From Bacteroidota bacterium (GTDB lineage Bacteria > Bacteroidota > Bacteroidia > Bacteroidales > Dysgonomonadaceae), in the NCBI GenBank assembly GCA_023424395.1, contig JAFADY010000055.1, forward strand, positions 28,800 through 92,799: DNA of 64,000 nucleotides. The letters run 5' to 3'. Each line of letters starts with the position of its first letter. Position 1 is the stretch's first letter. The notes beneath the pieces are model-generated. The model saw only the letters and a list, made by a program, of their open reading frames with translations, did no database searches and was not told the origin of the DNA. This document shows positions 39,468 to 48,756 of this stretch, piece by piece. The position numbers and the translations under genes were made by a program.

Positions 39468-40157
39468 ATGAAAGAATTACCGCTCTTTAACGGATTCACC
39501 AAAGAATCCGTGCAATTTCTGCAAGAAATTAAGGAGAACAACTACAAAGAGTGGTTCGAGGAGCGGAAACACATTTACCAATCTAAAGTTTTGCAGCCGC
39601 TGCAATCGTTGGCCGTAATGCTTGTTCCGGCAATGCACGCCATCGATCCGTGCTTTGAAACAAAACCCTCGAAAATGGTGTCGCGCATTTATCGCGATGT
39701 CCGGTTCTCACGCAATAAAGACCCATACCGTAGCAATATGTGGCTCAATTTTCAACGAAAAGCCACGCATTGGGAAAGCTTTCCCGGCTATTTTGTTGAA
39801 TTAAGCAACGCTCATTTTATGTATGGTATGGGCCTTTTTATGCCCAAGCGCAAAACAATGGATCGTTTCCGCGAAGAGGTGCATTACAGCCAAGAATTCT
39901 TTCGCGAAGCGGCGCAGCAAGCGCTCAATGCCGGGTTTGAGATTGCGGGAGAAGCATATAAACGTCCGTTAGCGAATGAATTACCCTATTTTTTTCAATC
40001 GTGGATTCAGCGCAAACAAATCTACGTTATCAAAACCCTTCCTTTATCCGATGAGCGCATTTACAACCACAAAATCGCGCTACAACTGATGGAAGACTTC
40101 ACTCAACTCGCCGATTTGTATCGCTTTATGGTGGACGTGGTTGAGGAAATGGAATAA
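39468..40157 (+). CDS. DUF2461 family protein
   Basis: A 229-residue DUF2461 protein (also known as TIGR02453). Family segments: 'LPLFNGFTKESVQFLQEIKE' at the start, 'YKEWFEERKHIYQ' near 28, 'MVSRIYRDVRFSRNKDPYR' near 66, and 'FPGYFVELSNAHFMYGMG' near 104. Cytosolic, no known activity. The nuclease gene starts 7 bases after its stop (GTG 40165) or overlaps it if an upstream TTG is used. Confidence 0.9.
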   Translation: MKELPLFNGFTKESVQFLQEIKENNYKEWFEERKHIYQSKVLQPLQSLAVMLVPAMHAIDPCFETKPSKMVSRIYRDVRFSRNKDPYRSNMWLNFQRKATHWESFPGYFVELSNAHFMYGMGLFMPKRKTMDRFREEVHYSQEFFREAAQQALNAGFEIAGEAYKRPLANELPYFFQSWIQRKQIYVIKTLPLSDERIYNHKIALQLMEDFTQLADLYRFMVDVVEEME

Positions 40158-40164
40158 AACGATC

Positions 40165-40713
40165 GTGAGTAAACTAATTAAGTTCATAAAATCGAGAAAA
40201 TATGTCCTTGTTACGATAGGTTTGCTGATCGTTTTGGCGATTCTTTTCGCTACCGATAAACTTTCGTGGAACGATTTTCAGAAAACCTCCGAAAGATACG
40301 ATTACACGGTGCAAGTTATCGGAATTTCAGACGGCGACTCGTTCACAGGCCTAACAAAAGATAATCAGGAAATCCGGTATCGGATTTATGGGATAGATGC
40401 GCCCGAAATGTCGCAGCCGTTCAGCAACGAAGCGCGCAAACACTTATCGGGACTAATCTATAAAAAGCATATCGGCATAATAGTTATATCTGCCGATAAA
40501 TATAATCGGGATGTTGTTCAGGTTTTCACACCCTATGGAAAAGACGTTGGCGCCGAAATGCTCAAAAACGGTTTGGCGTGGCACTATCGCCGTTTCGATT
40601 CCTCGCTCGAATACGACCATTACGAGCAACTCGAGATGGAAGCCGAAACCAATAGGACAGGGCTTTGGAGCCAACCCGATGCCGAAAGTCCGTGGAAGTA
40701 CAGAAATCGGTAA
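40165..40713 (+). CDS. Membrane-anchored thermonuclease (SNase-like)
   Basis: A 182-residue protein with an N-terminal membrane helix ('YVLVTIGLLIVLAILFA') and a staphylococcal-nuclease-like domain from about residue 50: 'VQVIGISDGDSFTG', 'IRYRIYGIDAPEMSQPF' and 'VDVGAEMLKNGLAWHYRRF'-like catalytic end. It would cut DNA or RNA outside the cytosol in a calcium-dependent way. I choose GTG 40165; the alternative TTG 40141 overlaps the previous gene by 17 bases. It is anchored, not secreted. Confidence 0.87.
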   Translation: MSKLIKFIKSRKYVLVTIGLLIVLAILFATDKLSWNDFQKTSERYDYTVQVIGISDGDSFTGLTKDNQEIRYRIYGIDAPEMSQPFSNEARKHLSGLIYKKHIGIIVISADKYNRDVVQVFTPYGKDVGAEMLKNGLAWHYRRFDSSLEYDHYEQLEMEAETNRTGLWSQPDAESPWKYRNR

Positions 40714-40766
40714 GCAAAAAATCATAAAACTTAAATCACACACCCCTACACCATACAAAAATTACC

Positions 40767-40774
40767 TATCTTTG
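40767..40774 (+). promoter_or_regulatory. Predicted -7 element of ispE
   Basis: TATCTTTG, a full TAnnTTTG match 19 bases before the ispE ATG. The -33 position lacks TTTG. Confidence 0.5.
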
Positions 40775-40793
40775 CGAAAAACAACAATCCCGT

Positions 40794-41606
40794 ATGATCT
40801 GCTTCCCCAACGCGAAGATAAACTTAGGCCTCAACATCGTTTCCAAACGTCCGGATGGGTATCACAACCTCGAAACCGTTTTTTATCCTATCGGATTAAA
40901 AGACGCGTTAGAAATTGTTCCTTCAGAGTTGCCATCCACCGAAGGTTATCGTTTTTTTCAAACCGGAATTGAGATTCAAGGAAATGCAGACGATAATTTG
41001 GTGATAAAAGCGCTAAAACTAACTTCGGAAGAAAAAGAAATTCCGCCAATCGATATTCATTTGTTAAAAAAAATCCCTTTCGGAGCGGGATTGGGCGGAG
41101 GTTCGTCAGACGCGGCGTTTATGCTGAAATTACTCAACAATACGTTTTCTTTAGGTTATACCGTTGCCGAATTGGAACAAAAAGCCGCGAAGATCGGTGC
41201 CGATTGTGCCTTTTTTATCCGCAACAAACCGGCATTCGCCACGGGCATCGGCAACGAATTAACGGAAATTAAATTGGATTTAGACGACTATTTCTTCGTT
41301 TTGGTAAAACCCGATATTTTCGTCCCCACAAAAGATGCGTACGCGATGATTTCGCCCCAACAACCCGAAATCTCATTACAGAAAATCATCAAAAAACCCA
41401 TTTCTGAATGGAAAAGATGGATGAAAAACGATTTTGAACCTTCGGTTTTCAAAAAATATCCCCAAATTTGTAATATCAAACAAAAATTATACGATTTAGG
41501 CGCGATGTACGCATCTATGTCCGGCTCCGGCTCATCGGTCTATGCTTTTTTTGAAAAAGAAACAGACGTGGAGTTCGATGATTGTTTTGTGTGGAGAAAT
41601 AAGTGA
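40794..41606 (+). CDS. ispE: 4-diphosphocytidyl-2-C-methyl-D-erythritol kinase
   Basis: A 270-residue GHMP kinase of the non-mevalonate isoprenoid pathway. '[20 protein letters not shown]' begins the substrate site, '[17 protein letters not shown]' near 97 is the ATP-binding glycine loop, and '[14 protein letters not shown]' near 240 the third GHMP motif. It phosphorylates CDP-ME. The ATG 40794 gives the standard start. Confidence 0.96.
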   Translation: MICFPNAKINLGLNIVSKRPDGYHNLETVFYPIGLKDALEIVPSELPSTEGYRFFQTGIEIQGNADDNLVIKALKLTSEEKEIPPIDIHLLKKIPFGAGLGGGSSDAAFMLKLLNNTFSLGYTVAELEQKAAKIGADCAFFIRNKPAFATGIGNELTEIKLDLDDYFFVLVKPDIFVPTKDAYAMISPQQPEISLQKIIKKPISEWKRWMKNDFEPSVFKKYPQICNIKQKLYDLGAMYASMSGSGSSVYAFFEKETDVEFDDCFVWRNK

Positions 41607-41630
41607 AAATTATAGAAATCAACCTCAGAT

Positions 41631-44171
41631 ATGAAAAAATCAATTTTATCTTGCATCATTTTTGGCTTTTTATTTGCGAGCATAAACGCGCAACAGGTAA
41701 CAAAACCCGACAAAATCTTCACGTTCACTCCCATTGCGGTTCAAAAACCGGTAATGTTGGATAGCGTAAACTTGAAAGACACCAAGTTTTCTGACGAAAC
41801 GCTGCTCTCCTACTCCATTTCTTTTCCCGAGCAGGAGCGTTTTACTACTGAACTCAAACCCGATACGGCAGGATTTTTCCATCTTCCCAAGCCACAAAGC
41901 GGATATGCGTTTCACTTGCTTTCGTTCTTCGTTACGGGCGACCGCTACGGCAAGGGCAAACTCACCGTTACCTCCCCCAATCCGCTCGAACTTTACGTGA
42001 ACGATGTAAAACGCGCCACCAAAACGCAGGTAAACGACAGTTTGCATCAAGCGGGTTCTGTGGACGCAACATTGAATGGCTTCACAAACAACGCCCGCGT
42101 CATCATTAAACTGTTGGCTTCGGCAGAAAATAAGATCAACCCGGCAGTAAAAATCGAACTGAAACCCGAAAAAGAAGATTCGCTGCTGAGTTTCACGTTC
42201 AATAACATCAATCGTCGCCGCATTTCCATCAACGATATTCTCGAAGGCAAGCGCGTAAACAGCTCGTCCATCTCGCCAAGCGGCCGTTTTATTCTGCTGA
42301 GTTTGCGCGAAACGCTCAAAGGCGGAGAAAACCGCAACTTTACAGAAATTTACGATACCCGACAAAAACGCACCATTTTATCGGAAGTCGCCAACCGCAC
42401 CCAATTGAGTTGGATGCCCAAATCGGATATTTTATATTACGTGGCCGACGGAAATGATGGGCGAACAATGTACACGCTTGATCCGCTGAAATCCGAAACA
42501 AAGATCATCGCTCAAAACCTCCCAAAAGAGAATTTCTATATCGCTCCCGATGAGAAATCGATGTTCTACTCATCCAAAGAAACATTGTCCGTAACCACGC
42601 CAAGCGGGTTGAGAAGGCTTATCGGCATTGACGACCGCCAATCGAGTTATCGCGACCGCTACTATCTGTATCGCTACTTTTTTGAAACCGGACTTGCGCA
42701 GCAGCTTACTTTCGGGCGGCAAACCGCTTCGCTAAACGATGTAACCGATGATGTAAAATACCTGCTTTTTTCCACTTCCGATGAAGATTTGTCACAGCGC
42801 CCGTTCCGCAAAAGCAGTATGTATATGCTTAATTTGCAAACAATGGACATCGACACGATATGGAAAAATGCGACTTATACGTATTCCGCCCAATTTTCGC
42901 CCGACGGCAAACAGTTGCTTATTCACGGCGCGCCGGAAGCGTTTAACGGCATCGGATTAAACATTGCCGAAGGACAAATTGCCAACAGTTACGATACGCA
43001 ATCGTTTCTGATGGATTTGACAACCAATCGCGTGGAGCCGATAACCAAGAATTTCAATCCCGCCATTAACGCGCAAGAGTGGAATCCCGTGGATAATTTC
43101 ATTTATTACCGCGTGGAAGAAGGCGACCGTGCCAACGTTTACCGCTATTCGCCGAAGACGAAAAAATTCGATAAACTTCCGTTGAAAGAAGATGTTATCC
43201 GTTCGTTCAATGTTTCGGAAAACGGACAGTGGGCTACTTACACCGGCGTGAGCGTTTCCAACTCAAACCGAAGTTATTTACTGAACCTGAAAACAAATGA
43301 ATCCACCTTGATTTCCGACCCGTATGCCGAACAACTCGGCACGCTTACGCTTGGCGAAGTAAAAGATTGGAGTTTCAGAAGTTCTTTCGGCGACGAAATT
43401 GAAGGCCGGTATTACCTGCCACCTAATTTTAACCCGAACAGAAAATACCCGCTCATTGTGTATTATTACGGTGGCACAAGCCCCACTTCGCGCGGTTTCG
43501 AAAGCACTTACCCGTTGCACGTTTACGCGGCGCAGGATTACGTGGTTTACACGCTGCAACCAAGCGGCACAACCGGATACGGACAAGAATTCTCAGCACG
43601 GCACGTGAACGCTTGGGGCGACCAAACGGCGGAAGAAATCATAGAGGGCGTTCAAAAATTTGTTGCGGCGCATTCGTTTGTGGATGGTAAAAAAATCGGA
43701 AATATAGGAGCATCCTACGGCGGATTTATGACGCAATACCTCATCACACAAACCAATATGTTTGCCGCATCGGTTTCACACGCGGGCATCAGCAATATCA
43801 CAAGTTATTGGGGCGAAGGCTATTGGGGATATTCGTACAGCGCAGGAGCAAGCGCAGACAGCTATCCGTGGAACAATCCGAAACTTTACACGGAACAAAG
43901 CCCGCTTTTCCACGCCGACAAAATAAAAACGCCGCTTTTGCTATTGCACGGAATGGCCGATACGAACGTACCCATCGGCGAAAGTATTCAGATGTATACA
44001 GCGTTGAAACTGTTGAATAAACCCGTGGAATTTATTCAGGTGGAGGGTGAGAATCACGCCATTTACGATTACGATAAACGCATCGCGTGGAATAACGCCA
44101 TTTACGCGTGGTTTGCCAAGTGGCTGAAAGGCGATTCGAGGTGGTGGGATTCGATGTATTCTGATAAATAA
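41631..44171 (+). CDS. S9-family prolyl oligopeptidase, exported
   Basis: An 846-residue serine peptidase with a signal peptide ('SCIIFGFLFASINAQQ'), a beta-propeller gate of about residues 150-590 and an alpha/beta-hydrolase C-terminus. The catalytic triad is visible: S695 in 'GASYGGFM', an aspartate in 'MADTNVPIG' and a histidine in 'EGENHAIYDY'. An additional N-terminal beta domain of about 120 residues is present. Such S9 enzymes (DPP4/AAP-like) degrade peptides in the periplasm, which fits a peptide-fermenting Bacteroidales. It starts 24 bases after ispE. Confidence 0.93.
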   Translation: MKKSILSCIIFGFLFASINAQQVTKPDKIFTFTPIAVQKPVMLDSVNLKDTKFSDETLLSYSISFPEQERFTTELKPDTAGFFHLPKPQSGYAFHLLSFFVTGDRYGKGKLTVTSPNPLELYVNDVKRATKTQVNDSLHQAGSVDATLNGFTNNARVIIKLLASAENKINPAVKIELKPEKEDSLLSFTFNNINRRRISINDILEGKRVNSSSISPSGRFILLSLRETLKGGENRNFTEIYDTRQKRTILSEVANRTQLSWMPKSDILYYVADGNDGRTMYTLDPLKSETKIIAQNLPKENFYIAPDEKSMFYSSKETLSVTTPSGLRRLIGIDDRQSSYRDRYYLYRYFFETGLAQQLTFGRQTASLNDVTDDVKYLLFSTSDEDLSQRPFRKSSMYMLNLQTMDIDTIWKNATYTYSAQFSPDGKQLLIHGAPEAFNGIGLNIAEGQIANSYDTQSFLMDLTTNRVEPITKNFNPAINAQEWNPVDNFIYYRVEEGDRANVYRYSPKTKKFDKLPLKEDVIRSFNVSENGQWATYTGVSVSNSNRSYLLNLKTNESTLISDPYAEQLGTLTLGEVKDWSFRSSFGDEIEGRYYLPPNFNPNRKYPLIVYYYGGTSPTSRGFESTYPLHVYAAQDYVVYTLQPSGTTGYGQEFSARHVNAWGDQTAEEIIEGVQKFVAAHSFVDGKKIGNIGASYGGFMTQYLITQTNMFAASVSHAGISNITSYWGEGYWGYSYSAGASADSYPWNNPKLYTEQSPLFHADKIKTPLLLLHGMADTNVPIGESIQMYTALKLLNKPVEFIQVEGENHAIYDYDKRIAWNNAIYAWFAKWLKGDSRWWDSMYSDK

Positions 44172-44327
44172 CGGGAGACGATGGCTTTTGCCTTCGTTTG
44201 TAAAAATGACAGAACGGCAAGGAAACTGAGAGACTTGGCAATGGGGCGATAAGGATAAACTTCACGTGTCGTCAACATCCTTATAGTCTTTACAAAGGTT
44301 TACCTTGCCTTATTAAAAAAGAAAAAT
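44172..44327. other. Intergenic, nothing recognised
   Basis: Leader-like sequence before the antitoxin relic. No gene, promoter or clear hairpin seen. Confidence 0.5.
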
Positions 44328-44583
44328 ATGAAAGATAAGAAAAATTCAAATTCCAAAAAGAAACCGTTGGGGATTCAAGGGTAAGTGAGCCTGAGACAAC
44401 TTACGAAACTTCTTCAACCGTGGACAAATGGAATCCCAATAAACCGTTTCACGGAACACAGGAAGAATGGTAGGAACATTTTCGGGAGATTGAGAAAGGG
44501 GAATTTTCACCCGTAGAAGAAAGTCATCAAAGAATCAGAGAATGGTTGAAAGCAACGCAGTGGCGACTTAATTCAGCCCAATG
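44328..44583 (+). pseudogene. Relic of an antitoxin-like gene
   Basis: ATG 44328 opens 'MKDKKNSNSKKKPLGIQG' and stops at 44382. In another frame the reading continues as 'VSEPETTYETSSTVDKWNPN' and, after a TAG at 44471-44473, 'EKGEFSPVEESHQRIREWLK'. 'VSEPETTYET' closely matches 'VSEPLETYET' of the intact antitoxin at 45562-45744, and the last segment parallels its 'THEEVFGKLRRRLKEFYK' end. So this is a decayed paralogue with one frameshift and one stop. No toxin gene follows it. Confidence 0.65.
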
Positions 44584-44633
44584 AAAGCGAAGCAGCGCCG
44601 CGTTGGGCTGAATTAAATCAGGCTTTCAGCCTG
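44568..44633. repeat. Palindromic repeat element
   Basis: A perfect 14-bp inverted repeat, TTAATTCAGCCCAA (44568-44581) with TTGGGCTGAATTAA (44603-44616), followed by CAGGCTTTCAGCCTG, a smaller palindrome. The core GCAGCGCCGCG between the arms is GC-rich. It sits at the end of the antitoxin relic. Confidence 0.75.
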
Positions 44634-44712
44634 TTTTGTATTAGATATGATTCACTTTGCACGCCAAGCAAACAAACATTCGAAAAATAAGAGCAACTAA
44701 AAACATAAAAAT

Positions 44713-45492
44713 ATGAACATAAACAATATTTGTGTCGAAGTAGAGTCAATCGCCCGCTCTGTAGGTGAATTTCTTAAAGACGAGCAGGCAAAACTGCAAA
44801 AATCGGATATTGAACTGAAAGGGACACGCAATTTCGTAACCCATATCGATATGGAGGCCGAAAAAATACTTGTGAAAGAACTGACAAAATTAATTCCCGA
44901 TACTACTTTTCTCACCGAAGAAGGCACTGTTTCCTATGCCGAAGGCAAATATACGTGGATTATAGACCCATTAGACGGCACCACCAATTACGTGCACGGC
45001 GACACGCCTTATTCTGTAAGCATCGCGCTGATGAAGGATAAAGAGATTGTATTAGGCGTTGTTTACGATCCTGTTGCCGATGAACTCTATTCCGCTGCCG
45101 AAAAAGGAGAAGCTACGCTTAACGGCAACCCGATAAAAGTAAGTTCGCACAACACGCTTACCAACGCGTATATCGGATTCGGAATCCCCTACTCACTTGA
45201 CGAACAAGGAGAAAAAATCCTGAGAAACGCCATCAAACAATTCCGCAAATGCAGTTTTCGCATAAAAGGTTCTGCAGCCATAGAAATTTGCTATGTGGCC
45301 TGCGGCCGAAGCGATGCGTATTTCCACTCCGGTTTATCGCCGTGGGATGTAGCTGCCGGAACGTTTATTTTAAATTGCGCAGGCGGTAAAAGCACCGATT
45401 TTTCTAATGGAGAAAAGTACGTTTTCAATAAAGAGTTGGTGGCAAGCAATGGCAGTATTCATCAGGAAATAATGGAGAAGATAATTAGATAA
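44713..45492 (+). CDS. Inositol monophosphatase family protein
   Basis: A 259-residue phosphatase of the IMPase/CysQ fold. The metal site shows in 'FLTEEG' near 73, 'IIDPLDGTTNYVHG' near 87-100 and 'SPWDVAAGTFILNCAGG' near 208. It probably removes phosphate from inositol-1-phosphate or a similar sugar phosphate; members are promiscuous. It ends 69 bases before the toxin-antitoxin operon. Confidence 0.92.
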   Translation: MNINNICVEVESIARSVGEFLKDEQAKLQKSDIELKGTRNFVTHIDMEAEKILVKELTKLIPDTTFLTEEGTVSYAEGKYTWIIDPLDGTTNYVHGDTPYSVSIALMKDKEIVLGVVYDPVADELYSAAEKGEATLNGNPIKVSSHNTLTNAYIGFGIPYSLDEQGEKILRNAIKQFRKCSFRIKGSAAIEICYVACGRSDAYFHSGLSPWDVAAGTFILNCAGGKSTDFSNGEKYVFNKELVASNGSIHQEIMEKIIR

Positions 45493-45537
45493 TTGCCAAT
45501 AATTAAACAAAAACAAATTCAACATGAGTTTTTTTAT

Positions 45538-45545
45538 TAGTTTTG
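45538..45545 (+). promoter_or_regulatory. Predicted -7 element of the toxin-antitoxin operon
   Basis: TAGTTTTG matches TAnnTTTG, 17 bases before the antitoxin ATG at 45562. No clear -33 element. Confidence 0.4.
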
Positions 45546-45561
45546 CAGAAATATATTCGAT

Positions 45562-45744
45562 ATGGAAAAAAACTCAACATATAAAAATCAAGGCCTTGGT
45601 AAAGAACGTAACAAAGGCCAAAACGTTTCCGAGCCATTGGAAACGTATGAAACCACGCATTCGATTTCCGAAAAAACCTATACTCACGAAGAAGTGTTCG
45701 GTAAATTAAGACGCAGGTTAAAAGAATTCTACAAAGAGAAATGA
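45562..45744 (+). CDS. Antitoxin of a RelE/ParE-type module
   Basis: A 60-residue, highly charged protein ('NVSEPLETYETTHSISEKTY', 'VFGKLRRRLKEFYKEK') located directly upstream of a RelE/ParE-like toxin, with a 4-base ATGA overlap. The likely toxin-binding segment is the C-terminal helix. No DNA-binding domain is obvious, so autoregulation may rely on the toxin complex. A decayed paralogue lies 1.2 kb upstream (44328-44583). Confidence 0.75.
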   Translation: MEKNSTYKNQGLGKERNKGQNVSEPLETYETTHSISEKTYTHEEVFGKLRRRLKEFYKEK

Positions 45745-46046
45745 AAAAATATTCCATTGTTTATTCGCAGGAAGCAAACGATGATATTGAATCGCTTTAT
45801 TATTTCATCATCAATGAATATAAAGTTTATCAAACAGCCGATAAATACGTTCAAGGATTAGAAGACACAATAAAACAATTAGCCACCAATGCCGAATCTT
45901 TTAAAACACAACAGAACAGGTGGCTAAAAAAATACGGTAATTCTGTAAGGAGAGTAAATTATCAAAAAATGGCAGTAATTTATACCGTAGAAAATAACAT
46001 AGTTTTCATTCGTAGAGTGATTGCTCAATCATTAATCACGGAGTAA
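45741..46046 (+). CDS. RelE/ParE-family toxin
   Basis: A 101-residue RelE/ParE-superfamily protein: 'YSIVYSQEANDDIESLYYFI' starts the fold, 'SVRRVNYQKMAVIYTVENN' and 'VFIRRVIAQSLI' form the last strands. RelE members cut mRNA on the ribosome while ParE members hit gyrase; the sequence does not decide which. Translationally coupled to the antitoxin by ATGA. The ZIP gene begins 10 bases after it, so read-through is possible. Confidence 0.85.
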   Translation: MKKYSIVYSQEANDDIESLYYFIINEYKVYQTADKYVQGLEDTIKQLATNAESFKTQQNRWLKKYGNSVRRVNYQKMAVIYTVENNIVFIRRVIAQSLITE

Positions 46047-46056
46047 TTCCCGTAAT

Positions 46057-46854
46057 ATGGACCACCAAATAGTTCTAACAGCCTTTCTCTTAACACTTTT
46101 TGCCGGGCTTTCCACCGGCATCGGCAGCCTTATCGCGCTTATAGCTAAGCGAACCAATACAAACTTTTTAAGCTTTGCTTTAGGATTATCGGCCGGTGTA
46201 ATGATCTATGTTTCGTTTATGGAAATGTTGCCCAAATCGTTGGAAATGCTTGCCGACCAATTCGGTGAGAAAACAGGAAACCTTTACACTATTTTGGCGC
46301 TTTTTGGCGGTATCGCGTTCATTGCGCTTATCGACTTTTTGGTTCCCGAATCGAGCAATCCGCACGAAATGCACGGTGTGGAGGAAATGAAACATAAGAA
46401 TAATCGCTTGAAGCATACCGGCCTCATTACTGCAATTACCATTGGCATTCACAATTTTCCCGAGGGCATTGCCACGTTTATGACGGCGCTCAATTCGTTA
46501 GAATTGGCCATCCCCATCACTGTGGCTATCGCCATACACAACATTCCCGAAGGAATAGCGGTTGCCGTGCCCATTTACCACGCCACAGGAAGCCGAAAAA
46601 AAGCTTTTTGGCTGTCGTTCGCCTCGGGTTTGGCAGAACCGTTGGGCGCCGTGATCGCGTATCTTTTCTTGGTACAATTTTGGAATCCCCTTCTCGATGC
46701 GTTAATTCTTGCCATCGTGGCCGGTATTATGATCTTTATTTCGTTGGACGAACTGTTGCCAAGCGCCGAAAAATACGGAAAACACCACCTCTCCATCATT
46801 GGGCTTGTTACCGGAATGGCAATTATGGCGGTTAGTTTATTTTTGTTTATTTAA
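46057..46854 (+). CDS. zupT: ZIP-family metal transporter (ZupT-like)
   Basis: A 265-residue membrane protein with about eight helices. The metal-binding signatures are 'GIHNFPEGIATFM' near 130 and 'IAIHNIPEGIAVAVP' near 160, as in ZupT, which imports zinc, iron and manganese. A histidine-containing loop ('NPHEMHGVEEMKHKN') lies before them. It starts 10 bases after the toxin gene. Substrate choice cannot be read from the sequence. Confidence 0.92.
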   Translation: MDHQIVLTAFLLTLFAGLSTGIGSLIALIAKRTNTNFLSFALGLSAGVMIYVSFMEMLPKSLEMLADQFGEKTGNLYTILALFGGIAFIALIDFLVPESSNPHEMHGVEEMKHKNNRLKHTGLITAITIGIHNFPEGIATFMTALNSLELAIPITVAIAIHNIPEGIAVAVPIYHATGSRKKAFWLSFASGLAEPLGAVIAYLFLVQFWNPLLDALILAIVAGIMIFISLDELLPSAEKYGKHHLSIIGLVTGMAIMAVSLFLFI

Positions 46855-46939
46855 GAGAAAATCCGCAGGATAGAAATTCACCTAACTCAAAACAATACAT
46901 CTGTTAAAACGTTAAATAGAGAGTTTAAAAATATTTTTT

Positions 46940-47821
46940 ATGAAAAAAGCATACGTATTTCCCGGACAAGGCGCACAATTTGTGGGTATGGGAAAAGATT
47001 TATATGAAACATCGTCTTTGGCGAAAGAACTATTTGAAAAGGCCAATGAAATTCTCGGTTTCCGCATTACCGATCTAATGTTCGACGGAACGGACGAAGA
47101 CCTTCGTCAGACAAAAGTTACACAACCTGCTATATTTTTGCATTCGGTAATTTTAGCCAAAACTTTGGGCGACGATTTCAAACCCAATATGACTGCCGGA
47201 CACTCGCTGGGAGAATTTTCGGCACTGGTGGCCGCCGGAGCATTATCTTTTGAAGACGGGTTGCAACTAGTGTACAAACGCGCATTGGCAATGCAAAAAG
47301 CGTGCGAACAAAATCCATCCACAATGGCGGCAATTTTGGCTTTGCCCGATGAAAAAGTGGAAGAAATTTGTGCGGAAATTGACGATGTGGTGGTTCCCGC
47401 CAACTACAATTGTCCGGGACAAATTGTGATTTCGGGATCCATGTCGGGAATCGAAAAAGCGTGCGAGTTAATGAAAGCTGCCGGAGCAAAACGTGCGCTT
47501 CCACTAAAAGTGGGCGGTGCATTTCATTCACCATTGATGGAACCTGCACGCGTAGAACTTTCCGAAGCCATTGAAGCAACAAAAATATCAACTCCAGTTT
47601 GCCCGGTGTATCAAAACGTTTCCACCGTTGGAGAAACCGATCCTGCAACAATCAAGAAAAACCTTGTTTCACAGCTTACTTCGCCCGTTAAATGGACGCA
47701 ATCGGTTCAGAATATAATAGCCGACGGCGCAACAGAATTTATCGAACTCGGCCCGGGAAGCGTACTACAAGGATTGGTTACTAAAATAAATAAAGAAGTT
47801 GCCGTTTCGGGGAAACAGTGA
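46940..47821 (+). CDS. fabD: Malonyl-CoA:ACP transacylase
   Basis: A 293-residue FabD that loads malonyl onto acyl carrier protein for fatty-acid synthesis. 'YVFPGQGAQFVGMGKDLY' starts the fold, the active serine lies in 'TAGHSLGEFSAL' near 90, the substrate arginine in 'QLVYKRALAMQ' near 116 and the histidine in 'GGAFHSPLM' near 197. It is monocistronic here; other fab genes are not in the window. Confidence 0.96.
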   Translation: MKKAYVFPGQGAQFVGMGKDLYETSSLAKELFEKANEILGFRITDLMFDGTDEDLRQTKVTQPAIFLHSVILAKTLGDDFKPNMTAGHSLGEFSALVAAGALSFEDGLQLVYKRALAMQKACEQNPSTMAAILALPDEKVEEICAEIDDVVVPANYNCPGQIVISGSMSGIEKACELMKAAGAKRALPLKVGGAFHSPLMEPARVELSEAIEATKISTPVCPVYQNVSTVGETDPATIKKNLVSQLTSPVKWTQSVQNIIADGATEFIELGPGSVLQGLVTKINKEVAVSGKQ

Positions 47822-47926
47822 AAGAGAAATAAAAAATCGGACTAACCTAAAAGTCAAGAGTCTAAAAGCGAAGCAGTCTTCTATCTGACATCTGACCGTC
47901 TATTTAATCTTTCTTAGCTAAACTTA

Positions 47927-47958
47927 TTTGTTAAAATCGAAAATAGAAAATACTTTTG
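47927..47958 (+). promoter_or_regulatory. Promoter of the DUF4919 gene
   Basis: TTTG (47927-47930), a 20-base spacer and TACTTTTG (47951-47958), 31 bases before the ATG at 47990, match the Bacteroidota consensus. Confidence 0.7.
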
Positions 47959-47989
47959 TTGCAGAATTTAAAATCAAAATTTTAATAAA

Positions 47990-48688
47990 ATGAAAAAATT
48001 ATTTATCCTACTCATATTTGCTATCACAGGCTTAATGGCATTCGCTCAGAATCCCAACAACAAAGTGCCCGCTTATAACGAAATAGAAAATAATATCAAG
48101 GTATCTTCATCCAATTTTTATTATCCGAATTTAATGGAAAGATACAATTTGGGCGATTCTACTTTTACACCCGATGAAAAAAGGCACCTTTATTTCGGTT
48201 ATGTTTTTCAACCGGGCTATAATCCTGCAGATACTTCGCAATACAATAACAAGATGGCTGAATTACTGAACAGACAATCTTTTAGCGAAAGGGATTATAA
48301 CACTATTTTGGAGTATGCAGACGCTTTGTTGCAGGAAGACCCGTTCAATTTACGGGCGTTGAACGCCAAGCTCTTGGTTTATGCGCAAAAAAATAACGTG
48401 GATGCCTATAAAAGAACCGCACAAAAAAGACGCATTGTTCAACAGGCAATCACGAGCACCGGTGACGGTATGACCAAAGAAACGCCTTATCATGTGATAA
48501 AAGTGGCTCATGAATATGATCTCTTGGGCTTTTTAGGATTTAAATTCGGCGGCGCAGACAAAATAGAAAAGAACTGCAATTGCAATTCTCTTACCCTGGC
48601 AAATAATCGTTTCGGGGTCGATAAAATTTATTTTGATATATTCCCTGTCCTCGAATATGCAAGGAAACACGGGAAAGGAAAAATCTAA
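47990..48688 (+). CDS. DUF4919 family exported protein
   Basis: A 232-residue protein with signal peptide ('LFILLIFAITGLMAFAQ'). The body matches DUF4919 with 'YYPNLMERYNLGDSTFTPDE' and 'HLYFGYVFQPGYNPAD', and 'LEYADALLQEDPFNLRAL' in a TPR-like helical middle. Common in Bacteroidota; no function known. It ends at the strong bidirectional terminator 48701-48747. Confidence 0.85.
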   Translation: MKKLFILLIFAITGLMAFAQNPNNKVPAYNEIENNIKVSSSNFYYPNLMERYNLGDSTFTPDEKRHLYFGYVFQPGYNPADTSQYNNKMAELLNRQSFSERDYNTILEYADALLQEDPFNLRALNAKLLVYAQKNNVDAYKRTAQKRRIVQQAITSTGDGMTKETPYHVIKVAHEYDLLGFLGFKFGGADKIEKNCNCNSLTLANNRFGVDKIYFDIFPVLEYARKHGKGKI

Positions 48689-48700
48689 ACTTGTCGTTTA

Positions 48701-48747
48701 TAATAAAATAAAAAGAGGCTGATAATCAACCTCTTTTTATTTTATTA
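48701..48747. terminator. Bidirectional terminator
   Basis: A perfect 18-bp inverted repeat, 48701-48718 with 48730-48747, 11-base loop, with A and T runs on both sides. It lies between converging genes. Confidence 0.9.
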
Positions 48748-48756
48748 TATCCCACT

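Noticed and set aside
41670..42365. Minus-strand ORF of 231 codons
   Set aside because: It is antisense to the N-terminal half of the S9 peptidase gene.
44328..44384. Independent 18-codon gene
   Set aside because: The continuing frame matches the antitoxin family, so it is better explained as the start of a frameshifted relic.
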